From assembly GCA_932521025.1 (NCBI GenBank), contig OW051471.1:4526001-4590000 (forward strand): a stretch of DNA of 64,000 nucleotides. Direction: 5' to 3'. This DNA comes from Oscheius onirici. Its lineage: Eukaryota > Nematoda > Chromadorea > Rhabditida > Rhabditidae. The position numbers and the translations under genes are program-made. This document shows, piece by piece, positions 20,947 to 33,364 of the stretch. Under the pieces are notes generated by a model. The model was not told the DNA's origin. It did no database searches and was given only the letters and a program-made list of their open reading frames with translations. How positions within the stretch are numbered: the stretch's first letter is position 1; every line of letters begins with the position of its first letter.

Positions 20947-23684
20947 ATGGGCTCGGAAGAACCATCGTCTCCGCAGATATTTGCCCCTTCTTCGTTATCC
21001 ATCGATGACTCGAAGCTATGTTTCAACAAAAACCACTTCAGTCGGCCTGATTTTGATGTACAAAGGTTTATGAATCTAGCAAGAAGGTAAGCATTCAGTT
21101 CTTTCCTCACAGTAAACGTATAATTTCAGACGAGCTGGCCTTGAGCAGATACAGAAAGATCTGAGACTGTATTTGAAAAGTCTGCAACATTCGATGATTG
21201 AACTAATTAATGTTGATTATGCCGATTTCGTGCATCTTTCTTCGAATCTGGTGGCTTTACAGTCCAGCATAGACAAAATCGACAAAGATATTCAGGTGGT
21301 TTTTCATATATTCACACAAAAACTTTGTTTTAGACATTTTGGGCAGAATTTGAGAACTCAACAACAGATTCAGTAGGAACGGCCGAACAGATTGAGCTAC
21401 GATGTGACCAGCTTTCCTACAATCGGAGAAGACAAACGGAACTTCGCGACAAAATTGCCTTTCTCGCAGCACTTCATCGTCTTCAACAACTTCTTTCCAA
21501 GACATCGTCGTCAATTTTGTGGCAGGCTTTTTCTTGTTTTTCTTATAGAATATTGCTTAAGGTTGGAGAAGGTCGCTTCGTGTGTTGTTGATCTGACTTC
21601 TTACTTTGATGTCGAAAAACTAGAAGAGGACAGCCGAGAACGTCAGATACATGCCAGAGTTAGTGTTATTGCATTTATTTTAAATTGTTTCTTTTTTTGT
21701 AGAGTTTGACAGAACTGGAGCGATTTCTCTGCAATGAAGGAGTTCACAGCGTGAGCGGAGACTGCTCAACTCTGCCAATTGTAAGTGTATTTTTGGCCTT
21801 TCAAACGACTTCTCAGGTCCTTTCTATATTGTCTCTAACCAACTCGTCCCATGTTCTCACAGCGGCCATTGTAGCCGATTATCTCCATCCGAGACTTGTC
21901 CATACCAAGGAAAACCAACACGAATTGTTGAAAAGTGTTCTCAAAGGAGTCATCGAGGTTTTTCCTATATTTTAAGACAAAAAAAGTTTTTTTAGATTCG
22001 AGAGACGTGGATCAAGGTGCTGGGAATGCGCTATTCGGACAATTTGAAAGTATTCCTCGATCAAACTCTGCTCACTTTCGTATTGACGTTCTTGGAAAAG
22101 TGTCTGGGAATGGTCATTGTCCCAACTGATACAAAACTTTTCCACAAATGCTTCACGACAATCGACGAATTTGTCCGAAACTGGCCATCACGGCCTCAAA
22201 CCAGGTTAATTTTCCCTCTTTTTTTGGTAAATCACATGTGCAGAGCTCTACTGAAAGCTGTCCGAGACAAGTTTAATTTTCTCGTCTATTTCAAACTAAC
22301 GACATTCAAATTGTCAAGGCAAGTCGATTCGTTAAGTCAATCAGAGGTTGTTGATTTCTCTGAAGGCGAGCAGGTAATTTTGTACTGAAATTAAACTTAT
22401 CAAGTTACTGTTCTAGAGAATGAAATGTCCCGTTTCGACTGCCGTTTTGACCGCGATTGAGACTGTTTGGAGTGATGACGTCTTTCTCTTTCCTTTAATT
22501 GACAAGTTCTGGGACTTTACGCTTAAAATGCTGGCACAACATCTCTCTTGGGCACAGCATATGATTCAGTGAGTTTCGATACTTTTAAAACACTCACTCA
22601 ACCAGTTTAGAGTTCTAAAATCTGATAAGAGCGAATCCGAAGGAGTTTTCAAGTGGAAGAACATTCTATGCATTCGGTCGGATTTGAAAAGTCTTCATTC
22701 ATCCGTCTTCGATCTCAGTCTCGAACAGATTTGGACTAAACTTAGGTATTACGCCTTTCATTTATAGTCTTTTAAAAATTCAGAGACTTGGATGTAGAAA
22801 CGTCCATGTTCGGCCAAAGTCTCACCAGACATGGTCAGCGAGTTGACATTCAGTGTTCCGAATACGACGAGCTTTTCCTGAAAATTGCTTTGACGACAGT
22901 TGAACAAGAACTGGAAGCCGCGTCGGATATTCCGAAATGCTATCGATGGACGAGAAAACCGGCGCCAACAACTCTCTCGCCTTATGTCGAAGCAGCTCTC
23001 GACAAACTTAGAAGTCTAGGAAACGAACTCGAGGTTTGCATATATTTTTTAAAGTTCTTTTGTCTCCGTCTGTGTAGCCCCGTAAGGCCGATGGTTTGGC
23101 GCGAAGGACGTGGAATCGACATTACAAAAAAATTCAGTTTCTGGATATGGAATCAGAAGAAATCTGTTCGCAAATCACAAAACAAGCGTTCTCATACCTC
23201 CTGTCCAAATTGACAGAGGTTTTCCAAGCCACCCAGATGCACACGTCTTCCCGAATTCTCGTCAGCAGAAAAACGAACGTCAGTGCCAACGAGGGCCTTT
23301 CGGACAACGATAAAATTAAAATTCAGGCAAGTATTTTTTCCATTTTCTCATCAATAAGCGCTTTAGATTTTCCACGATCTTGATGCCTGTATCAATTTCA
23401 TTCAAGAGAAAGGGCTAGAAATCGAAGGAATGCTCGAATTGAGAGAAACATGTCGGGTGGAAGAACAATGTATTTTATGTATATTCGAACCGCTATTTTA
23501 ATCTATTTCAGTATTGACAGCGTCTCCAATTTCTCCCAGTAACTCGTCCAACTCCCTAGTAGGCCAAGAAGAAGTAGGCGAGGACAGTTCACAGGACGAG
23601 ATCTATAGAGGTTTTTTTCTCTTTTCCCTAAATACAATTTTAGTTCTTTCTCAATCGTCGCTCGTCAGAGAAGGATCTGCCTAA
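20947..23684 (+). CDS. cogc-2: Conserved oligomeric Golgi complex subunit 2 (COG2)
   Basis: The first exons carry the hallmark N-terminus KLCFNKNHFSRPDFDVQRF followed by SMIELINVDYADFVHLSSNL, matching human LCFDKDEF...FDVDHF and MVELINKDYADFVNLSTNL. Later exons give the middle blocks KFNFLVYFKLTTFKLS and VFLFPLIDKFWDFTLKMLAQ and a Ser-rich C-terminus ending REGSA at TAA 23684. About 15 exons; overall length is near 680-700 residues, like C. elegans COGC-2. COG2 is a lobe A subunit and binds golgin/SNARE partners at the Golgi. One intron (donor at 23325) uses GC-AG. A junction near 21524 needs the acceptor cttaag to stay in frame and is the least certain. The next gene follows 182 bases downstream on the same strand. 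Confidence 0.9.
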
Positions 23685-23865
23685 TCAGCCAAACTGTGAT
23701 CTTACTAATGTATCATTTTATGGGTGTATCGGTGATATTTCTTTAGTCGCCTTATAGTAGCTTCTGTACAGAGTTTTAATAATATTTTTTCTATTCATTT
23801 CCATTTTTAAAATTGTTCCATTCCAAATACCTTTGACTATTTGAAAGAATTCAAATTTGTTCCAG

Positions 23866-26442
23866 ATGATGAACCGGGCCGATATTCAGCGGCTGGCAGC
23901 TGATCTTCAGCGTGTCCAATTCACCGATTCTGCCAAAAAGTTAGTAATAGTTCTCCCCATTGTAGCCTAAAAAATCTAGACTGTCCGAGGTGAACTGCAT
24001 CGAAGTCGTCGGAAAATTGATCAGTCGGAAACTAATCGATGTCGTCTTTACCCGAGACGGACGTTCCTACGTTACGAATAAACATCTCGAGACGGAGGTC
24101 AAGAACGAAGTCGAGGCTCTGGGAGGTCGAGTCGCCTTGACGGACATCGCCGCCGCTTTGAACGTTGACTTTGACCATGTGGACAGAATTGCGCGTCTGA
24201 TCGCCAAGGAGGAGGAAGGCTATATTCTTAGCAATGGAGAGTTCTTCGCTCAGTTAGCCTTTTCTATAGTTTAGGTATAGAAAATGTTCAGGGAATATGT
24301 TCACAAACTTCATCGCGAATTAAGCAAGCTTCTCGCAAAAGAAGGAGCTCGAACTGTTACCTTCCTTTGCAAACATTGGGATCTGTCGCAGGAACTGCTG
24401 AAACATCTCGTTCTAGAGCAAATTTCGGAAAATGACGGCTGGACGATGGACGGTGACACCATCTACAACGACGTCTATCTGGAACGACACAACAGCATGC
24501 TCAGTGCTCTTCTCTTGCCCCTTTCCAAGTTTGATTCAATTGTAATTTTTCCTCAATCGCGTCTCTCAGACCCACCCCAATGTCCAATATAATGCAGCAA
24601 GTCGGTTTACCTCAAAAACGTTTCTGGATGAGTTTTGACGAGCTTATCAACAAGGGAGAAATTGCTGGACGTCTTCTGGGGTCACGTACTTCGCCGTCTT
24701 GTTCATTCGTGCCTCGTCGATATGACGAAGCCGTCAGGAAATTTGCTGTCACCAATTTCAAGGAACGCGGATATCTGGGTAACTCTTTTTCAGAAGATTT
24801 TTTTTTAGAAAAAGCTTCAGAGTTCTCGAGCCTGCGCAAACTGGGACTCAATGAAACGAAGCAAGTCGTCCAGCAGCTTCTTGAAACCCATGAATTTGAC
24901 TTTCTTCCCACGCTGGTCGTTTCAACGAGCCTTTTGGAACATTTCACGGCATCAGTCAAAGGTATTCTGGAGCACTTTCGATCAAAACAACAAATATAGA
25001 GTGTTTGTCTGCCAATAATGGAATATGTGATGTGCAAAAAACGCTCCAAGGAAATGAAGTTCCGCTCGAGATGGACGATATTGACGAGCTGTGCCGCGAA
25101 ATTGTGAGAAACGACAAGAGTCTGAACACGGCGTCCGGCTTCATCTTTTCGTCTTCTCTTCTGACGAAGGCTCTGGTGGAATTGGGAGAAGTTATCGAAA
25201 ACAGGGCACAAGAAGAAGCTGACCGGCTAGAAAAGGAGAAAAAACAGCAGAAAGGAGGACAGACTAAGAAAGCAGCTGTGGAGGACGACGAGTGGGGAGA
25301 CTCGAAAAAGGGCAAAAAAAAAGGAGGAAAAGCGGCTGGAGCAAATGGAAAAGGAAAGACAGTTGACGAGGAGAAAACTTCAACTGGACTTGTTGGTATC
25401 GATTCGACTGCATGTTTATTTTATTTACCTCTCTAATTACAACAGTTTAGATGTTGGAACAGTGGCTAAAGGGAATAGGAGCTGTTCCAGAAGAGCTTGC
25501 CGAAATTGTTGCAGAAAAAATTCACTCGGATGTCAACAACAAGCTTCGCACACGGGTAGCCGATCTTCTGACAACAATGGCCACGGGAGATGCTCACTCG
25601 GAGAAGAAGAAATTGGCTAATATTAGTGCCAGAGCAAAGACCATCTATGACTCTATTTGTAGTCTCGAGGCATCAACTTCCAAGTTTTCTGGTAATTCAT
25701 TTATCTCAACTTATTGAAAACAATTCAGAATCGTTGTCTGCCGATCTGTCGTCTCATATCATTAAAACGCTCGGAGCCGAACTCGCATCTACAGTTCTTT
25801 CTTATGCTTCTGGCCTGGAAAATGCTGATAAACTTACCGAGAAAGTAGTACCTATTTCTATAATTTCAGACTCTTTTTTTAGCAACGCGATGAAGTTTTG
25901 GGAAGCCTAGACACTGGTCCAAAAGACGCTGTTTCTCAGCTTTTCGACGCGGTGAAAGTGGCCGATTTCGCGAAACTTCACAGTGCCATCGAGAGAGTCG
26001 CTGCTCGAACTGGATGTGCTCTGGACATTCGTGCTCCTGGCGAGAAGATCATGTTAGTCTTTTGTCTAACATTCTTATAAAATTGGCTTTAGTGCGGCCT
26101 GGACCGAAAGCTACCTTTCCGAGCTGAAAACTTCTTTACAAAACAGCGTCGAGCCTGCTGCCGTCCTTCTGTCTGTCGTCCTATTCCTCTTGGCTAAAAA
26201 CGACAAGCCGACAGCTGCCAGTGGAAAGTTTGTCCAGCGTCTTATTGCCGAGCTTGAACCGTGCATTTCCAAGGTATTTGTCCCTATCTATTCAATGTAT
26301 TCCAAAAATGTAGCCTCTGCACGAACTGCTAGTGTCCTGCCAGCAAGGCGTCGTCAGCTGTATCAAGAACAAAAATGATGACGTCGCCAAAGAAATGCTG
26401 ACGAGCGACATCAAGAAATTGACCGACGATGTGCTGTCCTAG
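23866..26442 (+). CDS. ufl-1: E3 UFM1-protein ligase 1 (UFL1)
   Basis: The start MMNRADIQRLAADLQRVQF and LSEVNCIEVVGKLISRKLID match UFL1 (LSERNCIEIVNKLI). GGRVALTDIAAALNVDFDHV and the segments that follow correspond to the chain of winged-helix repeats. The middle is a Lys/Gly-rich low-complexity linker (KGGQTKKAAVEDDEWGDSKK), in the same place as the linker of human UFL1. The helical C-terminus ends KLTDDVLS at TAG 26442. UFL1 works with DDRGK1 (UFBP1) on the ER membrane to attach UFM1 to ribosomal protein L26 and other targets in ER-phagy and ribosome quality control. A gttccag acceptor abuts the start codon with no donor in the 182-base gap behind COG2, so the pair may be an operon. Confidence 0.93.
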
Positions 26443-26814
26443 GTATTCTGTTTCATTTTGTGCTATATCTGTCTATCCGGTCCCTGTTTTTATGTGATTC
26501 AATTCTATTACATGTTTTTATAAAGACTTTTGAGTCGAATTGAAATCCGTGCAAATCCCTCGTGGGAATGAAATTATTTGTGACTTGTCCGACATTCCAT
26601 TCGGCCGTCAAAAGCGTGTCAGTCTTCCCAGGAGACGTCAAAACGGGTACTGCTCTAAAAAGTTTCTCTCGAATGGCTGTATAGCTGAGAAGGAAGAGGA
26701 TTCATTGCATAGCAAATCACAGCGAAAAGGCAAAAATGGGGAAGACTACAGAAACAGACAAAGATGTTGAATACTCGTAAAAAACCCGTTGTCACCGTAA
26801 GATTTCTTCGCATT

Positions 26815-28638
26815 TCAAACTGCCGGAGCAGGACGTCGTCCGACATTGACCTCGTTTTCCAGAACACAATTCCAGTCGTTGTTGAATCCTGGCGGTGGCG
26901 CAAAATGTTCATCATGGGTTCTATAGGGCGGTGGAGCTGAAAACAAATCAGTCTCTTTTGGTCGTGGCTTCCGGTAACATTCTCCCCTTTATTGGCCAGT
27001 CGTGACCCCAAAATGAGCAATGACTTCCTAATGACTCACCTTCATACATTTTTGGCGGAATGGTGTCGACTGGTCGGTAGACTCCGGTCGTCTGAACTCC
27101 TCCCGGAGTCAGATTTGGATGGGCATACAGAGGACACCCTTTTACTCGTCTGCAGATGAAAGAAGCCAAGAAAACGGCGAAACAGCTCGAAGTCAAGAAG
27201 CCCAAGATTATAAGCACCAGATAGCTGAAATGTAATATGTGTCCCGTATATATGCTGCCCGCCAGAAACTCGAAATCTGTGATTGACAAGCTGCCGCCGA
27301 CCACATCAAAATAATATGTTACGAGGGTCTTAGTATACTCGAAAGATCTCACGATGCCTAATGAATTCAGACTAATCGTGTGACAATGATTGGACACGGG
27401 TGGTGGCTCCGTCGCTCTCTTATATGCACGAAGGCAATCGTCTCGGAGGAGGGCGAGCGGAATGAGATCTCTTTTTGTCTTACTTGCGAGTTCTGGACCC
27501 ATCTGCAGTCGGCAGCTCTTAACGAGAGCCATTTACGAATGCCTAATTAAAGGTCCGAAGGGGTCGGGCTCGCGCGCGCGGAATTCTCCGAGGACGAACC
27601 CAACGCGTCGATTCAATTGAATTTATATCCGTTGTCGACAATGGAACAAGTGCCAACCAGATTGACATCCACACCCTTTCTTCGAGCTCTGATCAAAAGG
27701 GCGGTCACTCTCCATAATTGAAACATGACGAGGGGGAAGAGAGACAACTCCAGTCTGCCAAGTGGCATTTTGACACGAGAAGAGTATCGAGCAAACAAGC
27801 ATTGATTGCGGAGGAGAAAGAGAGTTTTTGACCCTCGAACCAATCGGAATAAGAGAGTGCACAGAAGAAACAAAGTTTCAGTCTATTAGGCTGATTGGGT
27901 GACCCCGAGACTCATGATGCAATTTGTTCGGCCGGGGGAAAGAGAATCAGCTGGAGCAGCTCTGTGCTGAAGAACAGCTGCCAGGACAGCCGGGCTCGTT
28001 CGAGAGAGGGATAAATGGCGACAATTAACAAACAACACTTTCGGCATGTGGCACAACAGGAAAGGCTCAATCATGTGTGGGAGAGAGACTCACTTTTTGA
28101 TGAAGGTACGGAACTCGGCGTCGGCAATCTCTTGTTGTTCCTTCTGGTAGTCGGTCTCAGTACAGCAGAAGTAGGTCTGGACTCGTTCTCTCGGATGACT
28201 GTGACTGGTAGATGGCAGCTTCGAAACACAACAGAAGATCGAGTCTTTGCTCGTCTTGAAGGCCGGACATGTCAGATTCTCTTGTCTTCCTGAAAGTTGT
28301 TCGGAATCAGTCGGGCGTTATCGATAGCAGTGGACAAAAAATAACAAGTTGGAATCAATAGAGGCCGGAGGATTAGAAACTGAGGCCGCCCGGTCGCGCG
28401 CTCTGTCATTTCCTTTCTGCAATTAGTTATCTGGAACTATTTTCAAATTATGATTCTTTTGAGAGAGTTTTGTGAGAAACTACTTTTGAAAATAGATTCA
28501 CATATAAAAAAATATTTATAAAACAAAAATTAGTAAAAACATACCTGTAGCCGAAGGACCTGGACAAACGGCTGCCTGAGCAGCTGTTTTCAGAAGAACA
28601 AGACAGAGAAAAGGCAGAAAGGGCCGCAGTTCAGACAT
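26815..28638 (-). CDS. Shisa-like single-pass membrane protein with PPPY tail
   Basis: Exons 28638-28545, 28289-28094, 27224-27040 and 26936-26815 encode 198 residues. Residues 1-22 (MSELRPFLPFLCLVLL...) are a signal peptide. The outer domain has VCPGPS, LTCPAF, the CC pair in DSIFCCVSK and QTYFCCTETDYQKEQQ, the paired-Cys layout of Shisa and WBP1/VOPP1-type proteins. One transmembrane helix follows (NYLVLIILGFLTSSCFAVFL), then RRVKGCPLYAHPN and a Pro-rich tail with APPPYRTHD, a class I WW-domain ligand. Shisa-type proteins adapt receptor trafficking or recruit Nedd4 ligases. Intron 2 is about 870 bases, the longest outside Piezo here. Assignment to Shisa is by architecture, not by clear identity. 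Confidence 0.7.
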
Positions 28639-31249
28639 GGCTGGCGGCAGGCACTGAACCGGTTGAGGGAGGCCACGCCCCGTCGCAGAGGCTAGAGTTA
28701 CCGACGAAGGCTTCTGATTCCAATGTTATTTGGACATTTTAAGATGAAACAAATAGAGTAGGAGAAAAGGGGCATTCTAGTGGGGGTAAAGGGGCTTTCC
28801 CTGTTGATGATTTATTGCCATCGCTTAGAGACTTACGCGTTCGATTCGAGGGGGACTCTAGATGTTCTCGTTAGAAAAATAATAAAAGAGGAACAGTTTC
28901 GAGCAGGAAGATGTTCCAAAAGTGTTAATAATCCATTGGCAGTTTCCCCCGGATTCACTCTGGAATTCAACACGCTCTCTCGATTTGCAAGAGTTTCTTG
29001 TTTCCGGAGTGAGATGTACAATGCCGTCTCCTAGGCCAGCTGGTTCCACACATCGAGCTCAATGGTTATTGGATTGGCTTTCGGATCCGTGGAGTGAAAA
29101 CAACGGGAAAACTTGGTATTCTACCCTTTCTGGAAAGTGAATTGAATCCAATTACATGGTGAAATCCCATTGTGGGAAAGAGGGAATACAAAGTTGCGAA
29201 ACGACTACTGTACTCTCTCGACCCTTAGACTCTCTTCTTATCAACCAGACGACTTTTTAGCTGCTTTTTACCGGTTTTGAAAGCTTTCTACTTGACGTTC
29301 AAAAGTAACTTGCTATCTAACCTGGACAACTCTTGACTTGCTACGACGATTCTCGTGGCTATGGACAAACAAACAGACATCCTCACAGAGTCAGCCACAG
29401 ACACCATAGCGCTTTAATAGTTTAGCTTCCATTAGCCAGAAAGCAATCAAGTCGAAAAAAAATCATTTCCAGAGGGTTGCCACGGGAGACGGAGCAGTCG
29501 TTATCACTCCGTAGGGTCAAGTGTTGGGGGAAGTGACTAATGTTTCGCAGAAGGAGCAGTTCGACGAGAAATCGGGTTATCGGTCAGAATAGGAGAAATT
29601 GAGGGAGTGCTGCGCTCAAACAGTCTTTGTAAGCTCATTGCGTTCACTCTTGACACTCATTTCTAATCCGAGTTGGTCTCAAGAGTTTTAATGAAAAAGT
29701 GTACTCTCGGTGTGTCAAAAGTTTGGATGCTTTGTACCGGATATTGTCACGAGCCTGTTGAGTGTATCAGCTCGAAATATATAGCAGTATTGTTTTTAAA
29801 GAACGTAAATTGGTCAGTTTTTATCCGTTCTATTTTCGCGACCCCAGGCTATAATGAGATGAGATGTACTGAGATACATTTCGACAAGATAACTGTTCTA
29901 CACAACTGATTGACGATCCACTCGTCTTTGGATGAGGCCACTTGTTAGATTGCATCTGATGTTGAATTCTGCTCTTAATTCACATTATTCTCTAGACAAT
30001 CGCAGATAAGTGAAATCAAGTGTGCTCTTTTAGGTTCCAGAAGGATTAAGTCCTAAATAATTAATCAACCAGTACGGCGATACCAATATGTATAAGGAAA
30101 TGAGTTTTTATTCATTTCAATGTAGCAATCTCCGGTGAACGAAGAAGATACAAACTTATAATCAAAGATGTACGAGACAGATCCGTTTTTACGAGTTTAG
30201 TCGATTGTTCTTGTTGCACATAGTCGAGGACAAGCTATGTGGAAGTTTCAGAATTACTTGTTTAAAAGTCAGCTGAAAACAGAGTATTCTACCGAGAGGT
30301 ACAGAACCATTCTATGTAAACAAGCAATTGTATCTGTTCTATCCACTTCTACCAGCCCGTTTTCTAATTTTCTGATTGAACAGATTAAAGTCCGAGTCGA
30401 GTGCACATAATAACGGTCGAGGAAATGGCTAGTTTCCAGAGAAGTATTCACCAGTGGTTATCACCCGCTCCACCTGCTCTCACTCTGCCAATAGCTCTTC
30501 ATCTGTCGAGTACGTCCGAGTGAGCAGTCATCCGCGTCCCGCTTGGCCGGAAACTCTATTTCCGCCGGACCGCAGAAATATGCAAATATTTCTTTTTTTC
30601 CCGTCCAGAACTTCTTCTCTGCCGACTTCATTTTCCCTTTTAGTATACTAGAAATGATCGCATAGACACATCAGCCGAGATAAAAGAAAAGAGATGGACC
30701 ATAACGGAAAAGAGAGAAGTGGCATGGGCTGGTTGACTCGAATAATTCAGAGCAGGATGTGAGCGTCTCTCTGTCCACTATGTACACTGCGCGATTTCCA
30801 AAATCTCTACTCAAACAATCGATTCTTTCTGTCGATCGGACTCTTCCAATTGCTTTTTATTCTTTCCTCTTTTGTCTTTGTCCGGCTGTCCCAATGGCAA
30901 TCTCAGTTAGGAAGAGAGTCCATTTGAGGGCTAATGCGTTTGTCGCCTAGTCTAAAGAATGTCCGGAGTCTGTCGACTCTTTCCTTCCCGTCAGGCACAA
31001 CGGTAACTTTTGTTCATATAATCTAGGAGAAAAATGAGTCGAAATGGAGCTTTTTGTTTTTGTTGCTGCACACCTAATTGAAGGTCTCTCGTTGGCCCAG
31101 TTCGAATCCCTTTAGTGTTTTTGGGGAACGTGTGATTCTCTCTGTGAGGTACGGGAATTCCGCCGGAAGCCATCGTAGGAAGCCTCATCTGCCGATCAAT
31201 CTCTGCCCGAAAACACAAACTTTACTAGCACCTCGTTCATTAAAGTCGG
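28639..31249. other. Long intergenic region, no gene recognised
   Basis: About 2.6 kb. All open frames on both strands are short, lack good splice partners and show no known domain. No tRNA, rRNA or clear repeat was seen. It may hold regulatory DNA for the Shisa-like gene or an RNA gene without sequence hallmarks. Confidence 0.3.
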
Positions 31250-31612
31250 ATGACGTCTGCTAATTCGGGCCGCTCTCGATCCTCTTTGTTTGCTTTTGAC
31301 CTCCTTCAGAAGGCGGATTTCAGGCCTCGGAGGCCCGAAACGATGAGCTTCGACTTTGACTTCTCTGCCCCCTTTATTCCAGAATTTTCCGGTAAGGAAC
31401 AATGGGAACATCGACACAAACTCAGGCCTGTCCAAGTGAGTCAACTAGTCTTTCTTTTTAATTGTCATTCATAGGTAGTTGCTCCATCTCCGACGAATCC
31501 TGGCAGATTTCGACTGAATGAGAGTGGTCTGAACAGTGTACTCGGACACTCGGCAATAGCTAACAAGAAGGTGGGTCCGGTTTCTCATATGAAAAGAATT
31601 GATTTGAAGTAG
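31250..31612 (+). CDS. Small two-exon protein of unknown function
   Basis: Exons 31250-31435 and 31475-31612 give 107 residues (or 80 from the internal Met of MSFDFDFSAPFIPEF). The intron is clean (gtgagt...ttcatag) and joins RPVQ to VVAPSPTNPGRFRLN in phase 0. The C-terminus VGPVSHMKRIDLK is basic. No signal peptide or membrane helix. An AATAAA at 31618 follows the stop, and the oppositely transcribed collagen ends only 16 bases away, so the 3' ends must overlap. I do not recognise the family; the good intron and polyadenylation signal are the case for it being real. Confidence 0.55.
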
Positions 31613-31628
31613 TTTATAATAAATAGAT

Positions 31629-32744
31629 TTAACGGCGAGTTCCGTCCTCGAAGAAGACTCCTCCGTCGATGGCGCAGTACTTGGGGCAGATTCCCTTCTC
31701 TCCAGCACCTCCAGGCTGGCCTTCGTGACCTGGCTGACCAGGAGCGCCGTCTTTTCCGGCGTCTCCGTCGGGACCAGGGGCACCCTTGGGTCCGGGTGGT
31801 CCATTCTGTCCGTCGCTTCCATTGCTTCCAGGGGGTCCGGGAGGTCCTTGAGGTCCAGGCTAAAATGTGGTTAGAATGAGCTGCGATACAAAAACTAACA
31901 GCTCCAGTAGGCCCGGGTGGTCCAGGAACAACAGGTTCGGACTTGGCAGGTGATCCAGGCTCTCCAGGAGCTCCAGGCTTGCCAGGGCTGAAAATGAAAC
32001 GTTTTCTAAGCTCAGTTAGAAAAACTCACGGTCCGGGGGGTCCGGGAGGTCCTTTCGGTCCAGCATCTCCTGGAGGAGCATCGGGTCCCTTGGGTCCAAG
32101 AGGTCCAGGTTCTCCATTATCTCCAGGGGGTCCGGGAGGACCTTGAGGGCCAATAGGTCCTTGAGGGCATGGTTTGCAAGGAGGGGGAGTGACTGGCTCA
32201 CACGCTGTAACACTTATCAATAAAAAGCTGGTAAGTTGTAAAACTTACGCTGCTGAGGAGGACGACCGGGGTTTCCAGGCTGTCCAGGAGCTCCAGGACG
32301 TCCAGGCTTTCCGGGCTTTCCAGGAGTTCCTTGAGGTCCTTGAGGTCCAGGCAGACAGCAGCCACTGCACTGGTCGCTGTAAGCGCTACGAGCAGTTCTG
32401 TTGGCGGCAATGGGGAGTTCCTTGATCGAGTAGACGCTAGTCCAGACATCCTTGGCAGTGGTCTGAAATAGGTAGTAGATGGGGTAGATTGGATACAACT
32501 CACTCTGCACTGGTTCAATTCACTGTGCATCTGAGACCTGACGTGCGAAACGTAGTTGTATACCTAAAAAATGCTTTCTAAAACCTTTAGTAAGTATATA
32601 CCATGGGCAAAGTGACACAGACGGAGAGAACGGCAACAGCCGAGAAAGTAACGGCCTAAAAGATGTGTGAGAATGGAACTGGGGACAACGAATTACCGCG
32701 TAGCCGACGAAGCGGTACGCCTTAATCTTCGAGTCGATGTCCAT
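31629..32744 (-). CDS. Nematode cuticle collagen
   Basis: Seven exons (32744-32697, 32655-32602, 32563-32504, 32462-32249, 32204-32030, 31987-31900, 31859-31629) encode 289 residues, typical size. The N-terminus [16 protein letters not shown] and the signal-anchor helix [17 protein letters not shown] are those of nematode cuticle collagens. NRTARS is the RxxR site cleaved by a BLI-4-type furin. Gly-X-Y runs are broken by three Cys clusters ([24 protein letters not shown]). The C-terminus [17 protein letters not shown] is shared by a large collagen subfamily. The product is secreted by the hypodermis, cross-linked by disulphides and tyrosines and built into the cuticle at moults. The exact col gene cannot be named. 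Confidence 0.95.
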
Positions 32745-32779
32745 TCTGGCTGACCGACGACAATTCGGCTGGTGGCTGT

Positions 32780-32785
32780 TTTATA
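32780..32785 (-). promoter_or_regulatory. TATA box of the collagen gene
   Basis: TATAAA on the minus strand, about 40 bases upstream of the collagen ATG. A TATA box this close is usual for strongly and periodically expressed collagen genes. Confidence 0.55.
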
Positions 32786-33364
32786 GGGGACGGACTGGAG
32801 GGCGGGTCTCCCTATCTTAGCCGATCCGACGGGACCGAAACTGTGAAACGCGCGGCGATCCAACACAGAGAGAAAAGGACGCTAGATGCTTCTTGGAACA
32901 GACGGCAAAAACAGACTGTTTCAGTTGTTTGTTATAAAAAAAGTTTGCAACTGTAGAGGCTGTTTGCTTGGCACAGTTACAGTCAGACTATCTGCCGGAC
33001 GTTTCAGCGCTTTGTTCACATACAAAACTCTATACCTTTTAGTCATTGAGAAGCAAACTCTTTAGAACTATTGAAATATTCTACTTCCAGATGGACTATG
33101 CTTTGCTAGTTCTCCTACGGCTTTAGAAGGTTAAAATTCGTTGGCCCTTGCGTTCAGTTCCCCTGCGTATGACTCCCCTATTTGGGAGACATCATTAGGT
33201 ACAACACGTTTTATAATAATAGTAGCTTTCAAAACTCTTCTTCAAAAACAAAAATCATCTGGAAGAAGTTTCCAGCCCGGAGACGGTTCCTTTGTCCGCC
33301 GCAGGTAGCATTTCGATTTTCCTGTTAGCGATCCGTGCGTGCTTCTCGTCAAACCGATTTTCAG

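Noticed and set aside
26948..27532. A longer single-exon start for the Shisa-like gene at 27532
   Set aside because: It lacks a signal peptide. Splicing from the Cys-rich exon at 28094 to the acceptor at 27225 gives a coherent secreted-domain plus helix protein.
28015..28293. A 92-residue plus-strand frame
   Set aside because: Antisense to the Cys-rich exon of the Shisa-like gene, whose minus-strand exons join in phase.
31095..31112. GTTCGAATCCC, a possible tRNA B box
   Set aside because: No T-arm stem, A box or acceptor stem can be formed around it.
31621..32740. Several Gly/Pro-rich or Leu-rich frames on both strands
   Set aside because: Frame shadows of the collagen repeats.
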